NCBI GenBank assembly: GCA_964521285.1
Contig: CAZFQS010000004.1
Span: forward strand, 161,799-225,798
From: G020354785 sp964521285
GTDB taxonomy: Bacteria; Bacteroidota; Bacteroidia; Bacteroidales; UBA10428
DNA length: 64,000 nt
Reading direction: 5' to 3'
Shown here: positions 35,501 to 44,600 of the stretch, piece by piece
Layout of the letters: each line of letters starts with the position of its first letter
Numbering within the stretch: the stretch's first letter is position 1
The notes under the pieces: generated by a model
Told to the model about the DNA's origin: nothing
Seen by the model: only the letters and a program-made list of their open reading frames with translations
Databases searched by the model: none
Made by a program: the position numbers and the translations under genes

Positions 35501-36489
35501 AGCTAGATGATCAGATCCTGGGTATTATTGAAATTTCATCATTTCTTCCATTGGAAAGTTATAAGCTTAATTATATTGAAAAGGCGACAGAATCGGTAGC
35601 ATCAGTTATTTCTATTGTACAGGCAAATGAAAGAGTTAAAAAAGCTATGGATGAATCACATATGCAGGCCGAAGAAATAAAAGCTACGGATGAAGAATTA
35701 AAACAAAATCTTGAAGAACTTACTGCTACCCAGGAGGAACTGGTTAGAAAAAATGAAGCTTTCAAAATTGAAAAAGCAATGTTTGATACTTTAATGAATT
35801 TTATGCAAGACAGGGTAACCTTTAAGGATGTAAATAGTAATTACCTTCGTATTAATAAGATAAAGTCAGATGCCCTGAAATTAAAAAATCCTGAAGATGC
35901 AATAGGTAAATCAGACACTGACTTTTTTGGCAAGGAACATTTTGACATGGCCCGCAAGGAGGAGATGAAAATACTTGAATCCGGAAAGAAAATACCACAT
36001 GTACAGGAACAAATCCGCTACGATGATGGAACCGTACAGTGGTATGATACTTCCAGGCTTCCCTTCAAGGACGTCGATGGTAAACTAACGGGTTTATTAG
36101 TAATCTCCAGGAATATAACTGAGCAGAACGATTTAGTAAGTAACCTGGAAGGCAAAAACGAGGTTTTGATGCAAGTTTTTGGCGAATATCCTCTGATTTA
36201 TTACAGAACAACTTTCACAGGAAATATAATCCAGATATATGGAAAAGGACTTAATTTACTCGGAATATCCGGCAAGAAGGCAGAAAACAAAGATATATTC
36301 GAATTATTTCCTCAGCTGAAGAAGAAAATTTCCATTGAGGAACTTAAGGGCCAGAAAAGAATTAAGCATACAATTGAAATAAATAATAAGGTTTTTCCGG
36401 CTGAACATTTAGTAGTAAAAGACGAATTCAGCGGAGGAATCACCGGTTGCATTATAATTAAAGAAGAGAATCCCCGGAAAAAATCATGA
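32548..36489 (+). CDS. Propeller/Y_Y_Y membrane sensor with GAF and PAS domains, no recognised output domain
   Basis: A 1313-residue protein. A signal peptide (about 1-20) is followed by propeller repeats (about 25-660; GNLWIGSNNG, GNIWIGTFNNG, GTLWLGTFAGG), a Y_Y_Y domain (about 715-785, KYILEGYDKEW), a membrane helix (about 797-815), a long coiled coil, a GAF domain (about 886-1020), a second coiled coil (about 1030-1075), a PAS domain (about 1080-1190, ending in the PAC segment GKLTGLLVISRNITEQ) and a second PAS-like domain (about 1195-1313). It stops there: no histidine-kinase H box, GGDEF, PP2C or DNA-binding domain is present. The next gene overlaps by 4 bases (ATGA), so translation is coupled. 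It may signal through a separate kinase or act as a scaffold. The truncation is not from a gap. Confidence 0.85.
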   Translation: MKYLIGLAAAIICNILLYGQNTHITQNQYTFKYLTIDEGLSNNHVSCVCQDEKGFIWFATQNGADKYNGQSIINYRHNPDDSTTISGNDVKVIFSDSKGNLWIGSNNGLDLYNAGKNNFIRFSHNKMDTALGNVEDLDEDSRGKLWIAASTGLYAYNHSTKELEIYRNTPANPNVLPDNTVFRLMVDRDDKVWISVLDKGICIYDQDKKRFKCFSYDPLDSSSISGNRIERFYQDEAGNIWIGTFNNGLNMFNPADQSFTRIMPDPDNSYTGRVRAIFEDRKGNFFVGTRIGLYMKKGDDFILYANTDHNFSTLSQNSLLCSYIDRTGTLWLGTFAGGVNFTDLLRKEFINYRAGANDNHFLSSPNVYSFTEDINGNLWIGTDNGLNYLDRETNTFTYYFNDETDPYSISYNDIKAMTVDIKGNLWIGTNRGGLDYYDFETGRFLHYNHDPDNINSLSWDKIYGLLNDKDNNLWIITNENIDNQQSSIDILLAGQDKFIHLKEKAYFGITQNKDGNIYIGSIGGIWEFDKPDSIFNFIANDSLIGKVYALLEDSYGFTWIGSDKGLTRYDNSMQTFLHFSENKGHPVNIVYGILEDNGKNLWISTNFGLVKAGNIVENPNSVVFRVYDSDDGLQSKQFNYNAFYKCNSGEMVFGGIKGFNTFYPERIEDNLIQPNIVIADLRILNKNVVIGEEVGGRKILKKSISETEKIKLGRRQNIISIEFAALHYANPKKNVFKYILEGYDKEWQYSKVNFATYTNLPPGKYIFKVTASNADNIWNTNPAELRVIIRRPFWRTWWFYGLLFILALRIIYWLIRRREAQLKKEKQKLSDQLEKERKVLLEQQAQLKEQEENIRKRDEMEKESRWHNKGLIRISEISSKAKENVEMLVRSILNEIVEYVEAQQGVLYLENDNDFENKHLEVAATYAVDSKKLKNKTVLPGEGLAGTCYKEGEILEIRELPETYSKIQSGLGDVQPGYLVFMPIKLDDQILGIIEISSFLPLESYKLNYIEKATESVASVISIVQANERVKKAMDESHMQAEEIKATDEELKQNLEELTATQEELVRKNEAFKIEKAMFDTLMNFMQDRVTFKDVNSNYLRINKIKSDALKLKNPEDAIGKSDTDFFGKEHFDMARKEEMKILESGKKIPHVQEQIRYDDGTVQWYDTSRLPFKDVDGKLTGLLVISRNITEQNDLVSNLEGKNEVLMQVFGEYPLIYYRTTFTGNIIQIYGKGLNLLGISGKKAENKDIFELFPQLKKKISIEELKGQKRIKHTIEINNKVFPAEHLVVKDEFSGGITGCIIIKEENPRKKS

Positions 36490-37505
36490 ACAGCACAATT
36501 AAATTTATAATAATTTCAGTATCTGTTCTGCTAATATATTCCTGTTCCGGTACAGGAGAAAACAAAAGTAAATCAGCAATAAAATCGACAGTTATACTCG
36601 ACACGGATGCAAATAATGAGCTTGATGACCAGCATGCACTGGCATATTTATTATTAAACGGCAACACTTTCAAGGTTAGTGGTATTACAGTCAATGCTAC
36701 ATATAACGGAGGAGATATAAATGAACATTATGCAGAAGCTGTGCGAATAATAAAGCTTTGCGGTTTATATAATAAAATACCTGTATTCAAAGGAGCTAAC
36801 GGAAAATTTGAAGATATCAAAAATCAGACAGACAGTGTATTCTTTGATGGTTATGAAGCAGTGAATTTTATTATTAAAAACGCAAAGAAAAAGAGAAAAG
36901 AAAAGCTTATTATAATTGCTGTAGGTAAACTGACAAATATAGCTTTAGCCCTTAAGAAAGATCCCTCAATATCCAATAATATTAAGGTAGTATGGCTGGG
37001 TTCAAATTATCCTGAACCGGGAGAATACAACCAGGATAATGATACTTCAGCAATGAATTATATCCTAGGTACTAAGGTGGCATTTCATATGGTGACAGTT
37101 CGTTATGGAAAGCTATCCGGCACTGCAGCAGTTACAGTTACACAAAATGAAATAAATAAGAATATGCCGGGTAAAGGACCAAAAATACCAGAATATGTTA
37201 CAGGCCGGCATGGGGGTAGTTTTAATTGTTTTGGAGATTACTCTGTCAGTCTGTTTGAACATATAGAATATTATGGGGATCCTCCTTCACGCGCATTATT
37301 TGATATGGCAGCGGTAGCAATAGTAAAAAATCCTCAGTGGGCTGATTCCTCAACAATACCCTGTCCGGTTCTTATTGAGGATAAATGGATTGAACAACCG
37401 GATAATAACCGTAAAATAACTATCTGGGAAAATTTTAATAAAGAAAAGATTATTGCTGACTTTTACTCTACTCTTGATAATTATGTTCCTGTAGATAAGG
37501 ATTAA
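36486..37505 (+). CDS. Nucleoside hydrolase-like lipoprotein
   Basis: The 339-residue protein has a lipoprotein signal (LLIYSC, cleaved before Cys20) and an inosine/uridine-preferring nucleoside hydrolase-like fold. The N-terminal acidic metal motif is ILDTDANNELDDQHAL, a variant of the DTDxGxDD calcium site; KLTNIALAL and GGSFNCFGDYSVSLFEHI correspond to later family blocks. It should hydrolyse the N-glycosidic bond of a ribonucleoside or a related N-riboside at the periplasmic face. It overlaps the sensor gene by 4 bases and is followed after 30 bases by a DUF6268 gene. The variant metal motif leaves open another substrate. Confidence 0.82.
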   Translation: MNSTIKFIIISVSVLLIYSCSGTGENKSKSAIKSTVILDTDANNELDDQHALAYLLLNGNTFKVSGITVNATYNGGDINEHYAEAVRIIKLCGLYNKIPVFKGANGKFEDIKNQTDSVFFDGYEAVNFIIKNAKKKRKEKLIIIAVGKLTNIALALKKDPSISNNIKVVWLGSNYPEPGEYNQDNDTSAMNYILGTKVAFHMVTVRYGKLSGTAAVTVTQNEINKNMPGKGPKIPEYVTGRHGGSFNCFGDYSVSLFEHIEYYGDPPSRALFDMAAVAIVKNPQWADSSTIPCPVLIEDKWIEQPDNNRKITIWENFNKEKIIADFYSTLDNYVPVDKD

Positions 37506-37535
37506 ATTAATAATAACTACTTATAAACTCCGAAA

Positions 37536-38453
37536 ATGAAAAGACTTACTCTTTTTATGATTGCAGGAGGATTATGCTTTTCCCTGACAGCACAGAAAAG
37601 CATTGACCTGCTGACAGTTACAGGACGTTATGGATTACCCCAGTCCTATGAAAAGAACTACCCGGGTAAAGCCACAGAATCCGGAGGGATTATAAACCTG
37701 GTATTACCCGTCAGATTTTCTGAATCCACTATCTGGGCAAACGATTTTAACTATTTCCTCTCGCATGTAACAAGCGACGCCCGAATGCTTGAAGATATAG
37801 TAAATCCTATAACTTTAAACGGTTTCATTCTTCAGACCGGTTTGATTCAGAAGATAAATAAAAATCATGCTCTATGGCTGATTTTTACTCCCCGTTATAT
37901 GACAGATTTCCATAAATCAGATGAAACCAGTTTACAGCTGGGTGGTACCTTTCTATTTGAGAAGGAGTTTAACGAACATCTGACAATGCGCTTTGGTGCA
38001 ATGTACAACCATGATTTTTTCAGCCCTATGGTAGTACCACTGGTTTATATAAACTGGCAGGTAGCAGACAGATGGAATATTTCAGGATTACTTCCCATTT
38101 ACAGTAAATTAAAATACAAGGCGAATGACCGCTTAATTGCAGGCATAGGTCATTTTGGCCTTATTACCTCTTACAGGCTGGGGGAACCGGAAAATGCCGA
38201 CTACTATATGGAAAAGGAATGTATAGATATATTTTTCTTTGGCAGGTATCATCTGTTTGGAAATTTGCATGCTGAAGGACGCATTGGGTACGCACTGGAC
38301 AGAAAATATGCACAGTACGAAAAAGATGAAAAAATGGATTTCCGGTTAAGCATAATAAAATTTGGGGATGACAGAACACAAAAGAACGTTTGTTTTAATG
38401 ACGGGCCGATAGTGACTTTAAGCCTGGTATATAGTCTGCCCATACCGGACTAA
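37536..38453 (+). CDS. DUF6268-like outer-membrane beta-barrel protein
   Basis: A 305-residue exported protein with a signal peptide ending after SLTAQ (about residue 20). The mature part has amphipathic strands separated by turns: GGIINLVLPVRF, HALWLIFTPRYMTDF, GGTFLFEKEF, LTMRFGAMYNHDFF, and a C-terminal strand GPIVTLSLVYSLPIPD that ends in hydrophobic residues. These features fit the DUF6268 family of predicted outer-membrane barrels. The function is unknown. It lies 30 bases after the nucleoside hydrolase gene in the same direction and is probably the last gene of the sensor operon. Confidence 0.7.
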   Translation: MKRLTLFMIAGGLCFSLTAQKSIDLLTVTGRYGLPQSYEKNYPGKATESGGIINLVLPVRFSESTIWANDFNYFLSHVTSDARMLEDIVNPITLNGFILQTGLIQKINKNHALWLIFTPRYMTDFHKSDETSLQLGGTFLFEKEFNEHLTMRFGAMYNHDFFSPMVVPLVYINWQVADRWNISGLLPIYSKLKYKANDRLIAGIGHFGLITSYRLGEPENADYYMEKECIDIFFFGRYHLFGNLHAEGRIGYALDRKYAQYEKDEKMDFRLSIIKFGDDRTQKNVCFNDGPIVTLSLVYSLPIPD

Positions 38454-38553
38454 TCTACCGGCTTTAACAATTAAAAGTCTTAAATTTAAACTGCATAAGT
38501 GTTTCTGTTCTTAATAATATTATGTACTACTTTATTTATTAGAAAACAATAAA

Positions 38554-39540
38554 ATGAAATACAGAATACTGGGCAAAACAGGTTTTAAGATATCTGAAAT
38601 AAGTCTGGGTACCTGGCAGGTAGGAGGTAAATGGGGTGATAAATTCAGTCATGATAATGCCAATAAAATTCTAAATTACGCGGTTGACTCAGGTATTAAC
38701 TTTATTGACACTGCGGACGTTTACGATGACGGGGAAAGTGAAAAAGCAGTTGGCAGGCTGGTAAGATCAAGGTCTGAGAGAATATATGTAGCAACAAAAT
38801 GCGGAAGGAGACTTAGTCCGCACGAAAATCAGTATTACCAGCCCAAAGTATTACAAAAGTATATTGAAGACAGCCTGAAAAATATCGGAGTAGAGACAAT
38901 TGATTTAATTCAGTTACATTGCCCTCCGCCTGAAGTTTATTACAGGCCTGAAATTTTTGAATTATTTGAGCGTCTTAAGGATGAAGGTAAGATTTTAAAT
39001 CTGGGCGTCAGTGTTGAAAAAGTTGAAGAAGCCCTTAAAGCTATTGAATATCCTAATGTAACTGCTATTCAGATAATATTCAACATGTTCAGGCAGAGGC
39101 CTTCAGAGCTTTTCTTTAGTGAAGCCAAACGCCGGAACATTGGTATTATAGTAAGAGTTCCCCTGGCAAGCGGAATGCTGACAGGAAAATTTGATAAAAA
39201 CACGAAATTCTCAAGAGGTGATCACAGGTTCTTTAACAGAAACGGGGAGCTGTTTGACAAGGGAGAAACATTTTCGGGTATAGATTATGAAACCGGACTG
39301 CAGGCAGTAGAAGAATTAAAAAAGATATTTCCCGGATACAAGAATCTTGCCCCTGTTGCCTTAAAGTGGATTTTAATGTTTAATGAAGTGAGCTGTATTA
39401 TCCCGGGTGCCTCAAAAAAGGAACATGTTGAATCAAATAATCTGTCCCTGGAATTGCCGAAACTTACAACACAGCAGTTAGACGCTATACAGTCGGTTTA
39501 TGAAACCCGGATAAAGAAACTTGTTCATCATTTATGGTGA
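38554..39540 (+). CDS. Aldo/keto reductase
   Basis: A 328-residue NADPH-dependent oxidoreductase of the AKR superfamily. It has the N-terminal MKYRILGKTGFKISEISLGTW, the catalytic Asp and Tyr in FIDTADVYDDGESE, Lys in VATKCGRR, and His in LIQLHCPPP, completing the tetrad. VIVRVPLASGMLTGKF and CIIPGASKKEHV bind the cofactor phosphate. The substrate is unknown; such enzymes reduce aldehydes or ketoses, or act on glycosides. Its stop is 26 bases before an assembly gap, after which a glycosidase gene converges on it. Confidence 0.93.
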   Translation: MKYRILGKTGFKISEISLGTWQVGGKWGDKFSHDNANKILNYAVDSGINFIDTADVYDDGESEKAVGRLVRSRSERIYVATKCGRRLSPHENQYYQPKVLQKYIEDSLKNIGVETIDLIQLHCPPPEVYYRPEIFELFERLKDEGKILNLGVSVEKVEEALKAIEYPNVTAIQIIFNMFRQRPSELFFSEAKRRNIGIIVRVPLASGMLTGKFDKNTKFSRGDHRFFNRNGELFDKGETFSGIDYETGLQAVEELKKIFPGYKNLAPVALKWILMFNEVSCIIPGASKKEHVESNNLSLELPKLTTQQLDAIQSVYETRIKKLVHHLW

Positions 39541-39543
39541 CGG

Positions 39544-39558
39544 ATTGCTTAAAGCAAT
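39544..39558. terminator. Short hairpin between convergent genes
   Basis: attgctt-a-aagcaat is a perfect 7-bp stem with a 1-base centre, 4 bases after the aldo/keto reductase stop. It is followed by agaacaat and then the gap, so a U-run cannot be checked. A terminator role is possible but weak. Confidence 0.3.
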
Positions 39559-39566
39559 AGAACAAT

Positions 39567-39666
39567 NNNNNNNNNNNNNNNNNNNNNNNNNNNNNNNNNN
39601 NNNNNNNNNNNNNNNNNNNNNNNNNNNNNNNNNNNNNNNNNNNNNNNNNNNNNNNNNNNNNNNNNN
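39567..39666. other. Assembly gap of 100 N with identical 14-base edges
   Basis: The 14 bases before the gap (39553-39566) and the 14 bases after it (39667-39680) are the same, agcaatagaacaat. Either the two contigs overlap and there is no missing sequence, or a short tandem repeat was not resolved. Confidence 0.98.
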
Positions 39667-39680
39667 AGCAATAGAACAAT

Positions 39681-41648
39681 TTATTCAAACTTCACCACAA
39701 ATCCACCATATCCTTTCATTAGTGTTTTAATTCTTTTCCCGGTTTCGTATTTGAATTTTTTCATACTAAAGGAACGGTTATCCTCTCCGTCAGTTATAAT
39801 CGTGTAAGAACCGGCATTGTCAACAAAAGGAAGTACAACATCTATGTCTTTTTCATTATCCTCACCGTTTATGCCTGCCATATACCATGTTTCACCTGAC
39901 TTACGGGCAATAATCACATACTTACCCGGATAGCCATCAACAAACTTCGTGTCATCCCAGCATGAAGGAACTTCCCTGAGAAAGTCCTTTGCATAAGCGG
40001 GGACTTCTGCCATACCGCGCGGAGTCTCTGCATAGTGCTGCAAACCTGACCAGAACATAACCGAAAGTGCCAGCTCAAAACCATTGGTTGTTATTCGTTT
40101 AATTCGTGGCACTTCAGAAAAACATACAGGAGTAAAATCCATGGGGTCAAAGACATTCCTGGTAAAAGGCAGCATGCAGGAATGGTTAGGTTCATTGTCG
40201 GCATTAAACTGTTCGAAGGTTACATGCTCAAAGCCACGGACAGCCTCCATTGTCAGCAGGTTGGGATAAGTACGGTGCCATCCCCTGGGTATAGTAGCAC
40301 CATGGCAGTTAACCATAAGTCCGTTTCTGGCAGCATCTTCAAATATATCCTGGTAATATGCCATCATGGACTGCCCGTCACCTCCAAAGAAGTCTACTTT
40401 AACACCTTTTATACCCATTTCCTTGAGCTTTTTGAACTCCCACATACGATCGTTATGTGTAAGTAATTTACTTTTGGGGCTATATACTGTTGTATTCCAT
40501 ACCCCTGAAGAATTATACCAGGCAAGGATTCCTACTCCCTTGCTTTCCGCATACTTAGCAAGTTTGCCAAGCTGATTGTAACCAATCTTTGTGTCCCAGT
40601 CCGCATCAACAAGGCAATACTCCCAGTTCATGTCTGCTGCATAATCGATGAACCGTTTCTGTACGCTGTAAATTGTAGAATCATCCTTTAACAGAACCCA
40701 GCTCCAGGAAGACCTGCCAGGCTTTACAAATGAGTAATCCTCAATCCTGGATGGGTCAGCCAGGTCAGTTCCCAGTGTTGATTCCACTATTGTCTTTAGT
40801 CCTTTTCCTATAGCAATAATTCTCCAGGGCGAGTACCATGGCAAAGCGGACTCAGGATTCAGGGGTCCGCCCGGAAGAATTTCAGGACCCTGTGGAAAGC
40901 CCAGGAAAAACTCGTTTGTGGCCGAATCATGCTTCAGCCTGCAGCCGCAATAATTTCTGTCAGGTGCCGTTTCGCTTATTAACATCCAGAAATCCTGGTA
41001 TTTAAACAATGCAGGGAATACCCATCCGGGTTCACTCACAGGAACTTCTTTCAAATCAACATCCTGGATATAATGCTCTTCATAAGAAGGATTTACCTGG
41101 CTCCAGCCTGATTTTGCCGCAGACATAGGCTGAATAAATGCTTTTGTCCCGTTAATAAAATTAAAGGAACTGGCCTCCTTAGATATCTTTTTTATATCAT
41201 CTGATTTTCCCGGGAAAAAGTAGCGGAAAGCCACCCCGTCATCTGATATCTGGAATATAATATCCATCTTCTTTCCATTACTGTTTTTCAAATGAAAGAC
41301 TCTTTTATTTCCCTCATAAGAACAATCACGTTTTTTGGTGCTTAATATCCGATACTCATCCTTAACCATTTCCATCGATGATACTGATTGCAAAACCAGA
41401 TTTTCTGAAAAATCCTCATCTTCCATAATTATTCCCAACCTTGAGTTTTGCATAATAAGAGAATCAGAATAATAGATATCATAGTAAGCTTTCATGTCAT
41501 CTGAAATGCAGAAATGAACGGTTATTTTGTTATCCGGACTGCTGATTGTATTTTCCTCGATTTTAGATGTGCATGAGTGTTGTACAAAAATCATAAGTGT
41601 TATTAGTAATGCTGCACCAGTGAATTTAATGATTGTCATGTTTTTCAT
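39681..41648 (-). CDS. GH97 family glycoside hydrolase, probably retaining alpha-galactosidase type; lipoprotein
   Basis: The 655-residue protein has a lipoprotein signal (FVQHSC) and the domain order of family GH97: an N-terminal beta-sandwich (about 30-290), a TIM barrel (about 290-570) and a small C-terminal beta domain. The sequence IISSPDNKI-like start, GIVAFRYFFPG-like block and GVKVDFFGGDGQ are family features. Asp419 (KVDFF) and Glu468 (LTMEAVRG) match well in position the nucleophile and acid/base of the retaining alpha-galactosidase branch (Asp415 and Glu470 in BtGH97b, as I recall), rather than the inverting SusB branch. It starts 26 bases after the GH2 gene and closes a three-gene glycosidase operon. 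It should act in the periplasm or at the surface. Confidence 0.9.
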   Translation of the reverse strand: MKNMTIIKFTGAALLITLMIFVQHSCTSKIEENTISSPDNKITVHFCISDDMKAYYDIYYSDSLIMQNSRLGIIMEDEDFSENLVLQSVSSMEMVKDEYRILSTKKRDCSYEGNKRVFHLKNSNGKKMDIIFQISDDGVAFRYFFPGKSDDIKKISKEASSFNFINGTKAFIQPMSAAKSGWSQVNPSYEEHYIQDVDLKEVPVSEPGWVFPALFKYQDFWMLISETAPDRNYCGCRLKHDSATNEFFLGFPQGPEILPGGPLNPESALPWYSPWRIIAIGKGLKTIVESTLGTDLADPSRIEDYSFVKPGRSSWSWVLLKDDSTIYSVQKRFIDYAADMNWEYCLVDADWDTKIGYNQLGKLAKYAESKGVGILAWYNSSGVWNTTVYSPKSKLLTHNDRMWEFKKLKEMGIKGVKVDFFGGDGQSMMAYYQDIFEDAARNGLMVNCHGATIPRGWHRTYPNLLTMEAVRGFEHVTFEQFNADNEPNHSCMLPFTRNVFDPMDFTPVCFSEVPRIKRITTNGFELALSVMFWSGLQHYAETPRGMAEVPAYAKDFLREVPSCWDDTKFVDGYPGKYVIIARKSGETWYMAGINGEDNEKDIDVVLPFVDNAGSYTIITDGEDNRSFSMKKFKYETGKRIKTLMKGYGGFVVKFE

Positions 41649-41674
41649 GATATTTTAAAATTATAGATATGACA

Positions 41675-44600
41675 TTATTTAATTACAGGTTGAAGAGAAA
41701 AGCTGAAATTATAAACTCCCGGGAAAATCATGTATTGATCATGAGGCCATGCACCCCATGCATTATCGCCACCTACACCCATTTGCTTCAGGTCAATATG
41801 CCACTCAATAAAATCATGCTGTTTAATATCTGTAGTATGTCTTTGTGCCTTTTGTAATCCGGGATCAAAATCTTCACTGGCATAAGGCATAGCACTTGTG
41901 CTAATTAAGGGATCACCAGCAGCTTTTAGTCCGGTTCCACTGTCATTTTCAAGCATTGCCCAGCGGACATCTGTTTTATAACCATTTTCCTGTGGCCTGT
42001 TATAGGGGTAATATTGTTCTTCGGCTTTAGACTTATAAAGACCTACAAGAGCTGAAGTTTTCCTGTCGATATAGTTCTCATGGGGCCCCCGGCCGAAATA
42101 CGAAAAATTATCAAATTCCCGCGGAAGCCTTGTACGAAATCCTATACGCGGTATAACAGGTAAACCGGGTTTATCCAGGTTGAAGGTACTTTTAACCACA
42201 ACCAGACCATCACTGTATATCTCATATCTAATACCGGCTTTGGAGTCTATTCTCTTAATGTTAAAATCAACATTAACAATAACTTTTCCGGAAACAGGCT
42301 GTAAAGATTTTATATTCTTAACCAAAAATTCATTTTCCATGATTATCCATACCTTACAGCTATCAGGCATGCCATTCCCAAAGTCATTATCAATAGGTGC
42401 ACGCCAGAATTCAGGTTGCAATGACATAAGCAACATTTCTTTATCCTTTATTTTATATGAAGAAATCCAACCTGACGACCTGTTAATCTTTAGTGAGAAT
42501 TTGTCACCTGAAATTAATATCACCTCCCCGTCATCGGAAACCTCCAGCTTATTATCAGTGGAATATTTTACAGGAGCCTCTTTATATACCGGCAGTTCGA
42601 ACTGCTCGTATGCTACAATATGACCGGCAGGTATTAATGCTGACGCTGTTCTTGTCTGTGCATAAAGTGTAATAAAGTATTCGGTATTCTCAACCGGCTT
42701 AATATAAGGTATATTAATTGTGATTATTCCTGAAGCGCCTGGTTTCATATCCACGTTAAAAATATCGCTTTTCTTAAGTAACTTTCCGTTTGCCTCAACT
42801 ATCCAGTAAAAATCAAGAGTATTCAGGTTTGTAAAATCGTAATAATTTATAATTTTTATTTTGCCATTTCTCAGGTCAGCCTCCTTAAAATATACAGGCT
42901 GGTATACCTTCTTCATCTCGAAAAGGGACGGATGCGGCGAGCGGTCAGGGTTAACAACACCGTTCATGCAGAAGTTATTGTCAGAAGGAACATCTGCAGG
43001 TCCGAAGTCTCCTCCGTATGCCCAGTACTTATTACTATCCTTATCATATTTCACCAGACCCTGGTCTACCCAGTCCCAGATACAACCTCCCTGCAGGTTA
43101 TCGTACTTATATATAACATCCCAGTAATCCTGAAAATTGCCAAGGCTGTTACCCATGGCATGCGCGTATTCACACATAATTAGCGGTCTGTCTGTATGGG
43201 TAGTTGCATAACGCTCCAGCCATCCAATCCTGGGATACATAGGACAATATATATCTGTATTGGGTTCAAGCCGTGCCTGTTCGTATTGTACCGGACGCGT
43301 AGGTTCATTATGCTTTATCCATTTATAGGCCTGGTACTGATTTTCACCGTTTCCTGCTTCATTTCCCAGTGACCATATGATAATACAAGAATAATTCTTG
43401 TCCCTTTCTACCATATTTATGGTACGGTCCATGTGGGCATCCAGCCACCTGGGATTATTAGCTATAATGTTATCCCAGGCCCATCCCATGCCATGGCTTT
43501 CAATATTTGCTTCACCTATAACATATAATCCGTATCTGTTACACAGTTTATAAAACACAGGATCCTGCGGATAATGGGAAGTGCGGACAGCATTTATATT
43601 GTTTCGCTTCATGAGCTTAATATCATTGAGCCTGGTCTCAAAATCAACGACATGTCCGTTTTCTTCATGATGCTCATGCAGATTTACTCCCCTGATAGTC
43701 ACAGCCTTACCATTTATCAGCAACTGGCCGTCCCTTATGGATACATTTCTGAATCCTATCTCATGGTTTATGGCTTGAAGGAGTAATGAATCATCTTTTA
43801 ATATTATCTCCAGTCCATATAACTCCGGGTACTCAGCATTCCATTGCCTCACCTTAGGGATAGTTGCTTTAAAGACAGCATTTCCGCTGGCTGAGATTTT
43901 CTTTTCTTCTTCATAAATTATTTTTCCCTTGTCATCTAACCTGCACAATACCGTTACTTCTTTATACTCAGTTTCATGGTTAGTGACATCAACATCAATA
44001 TCCAGTAATCCGTTAATAAAATTCCTGTCCAAATCGGCTACGACCCTGAAATCTCTTATTCTCCTCTGAGGTGTGACAAGCAGAAACACATCGCGCTCAA
44101 TGCCGCTTAGTCTCCAGAAATCCTGGTCTTCAAGATAACTTCCGTCACTCCATCTTATTACCTTTGCTGCCAGCAGGTTATCTCCCTTCTTAATGTAATC
44201 TGTAATATCAAACTCAGCAGGGGTTTTACTGTCCTGGCTATATCCGACCATCTGACCGTTTATCCACAAATAAAAAGCAGATTTTACGGCCCCGAAGTGT
44301 ATAAAAACTTGCATTCCTGCCCACTGGTCAGGTATTTCAAAGGTTGTTCTGTACAAACCCGTAGGATTATATTCATCAGGGATAAAAGGAGGAGGACTTG
44401 AATATCCAAAGGGATAATCTATATTCACATATATCGGATAATCATATCCTTCACATTGCCAGTCCGATGGTACTTTTATCAGGTCCCAGTTTTTGTCTTT
44501 AAATTTCCTGGAGAAAAATTTTCCTGGAGCTTTTTCCGGTGTATTGACCAGCTTGAATTTCCATTCACCATTTAATAGTTTGTAATAAACAGACTGGCCG

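Noticed and set aside
32548..36489. Hybrid two-component system (HTCS)
   Set aside because: The sensor half fits, but there is no histidine kinase, receiver or AraC domain before the stop codon.
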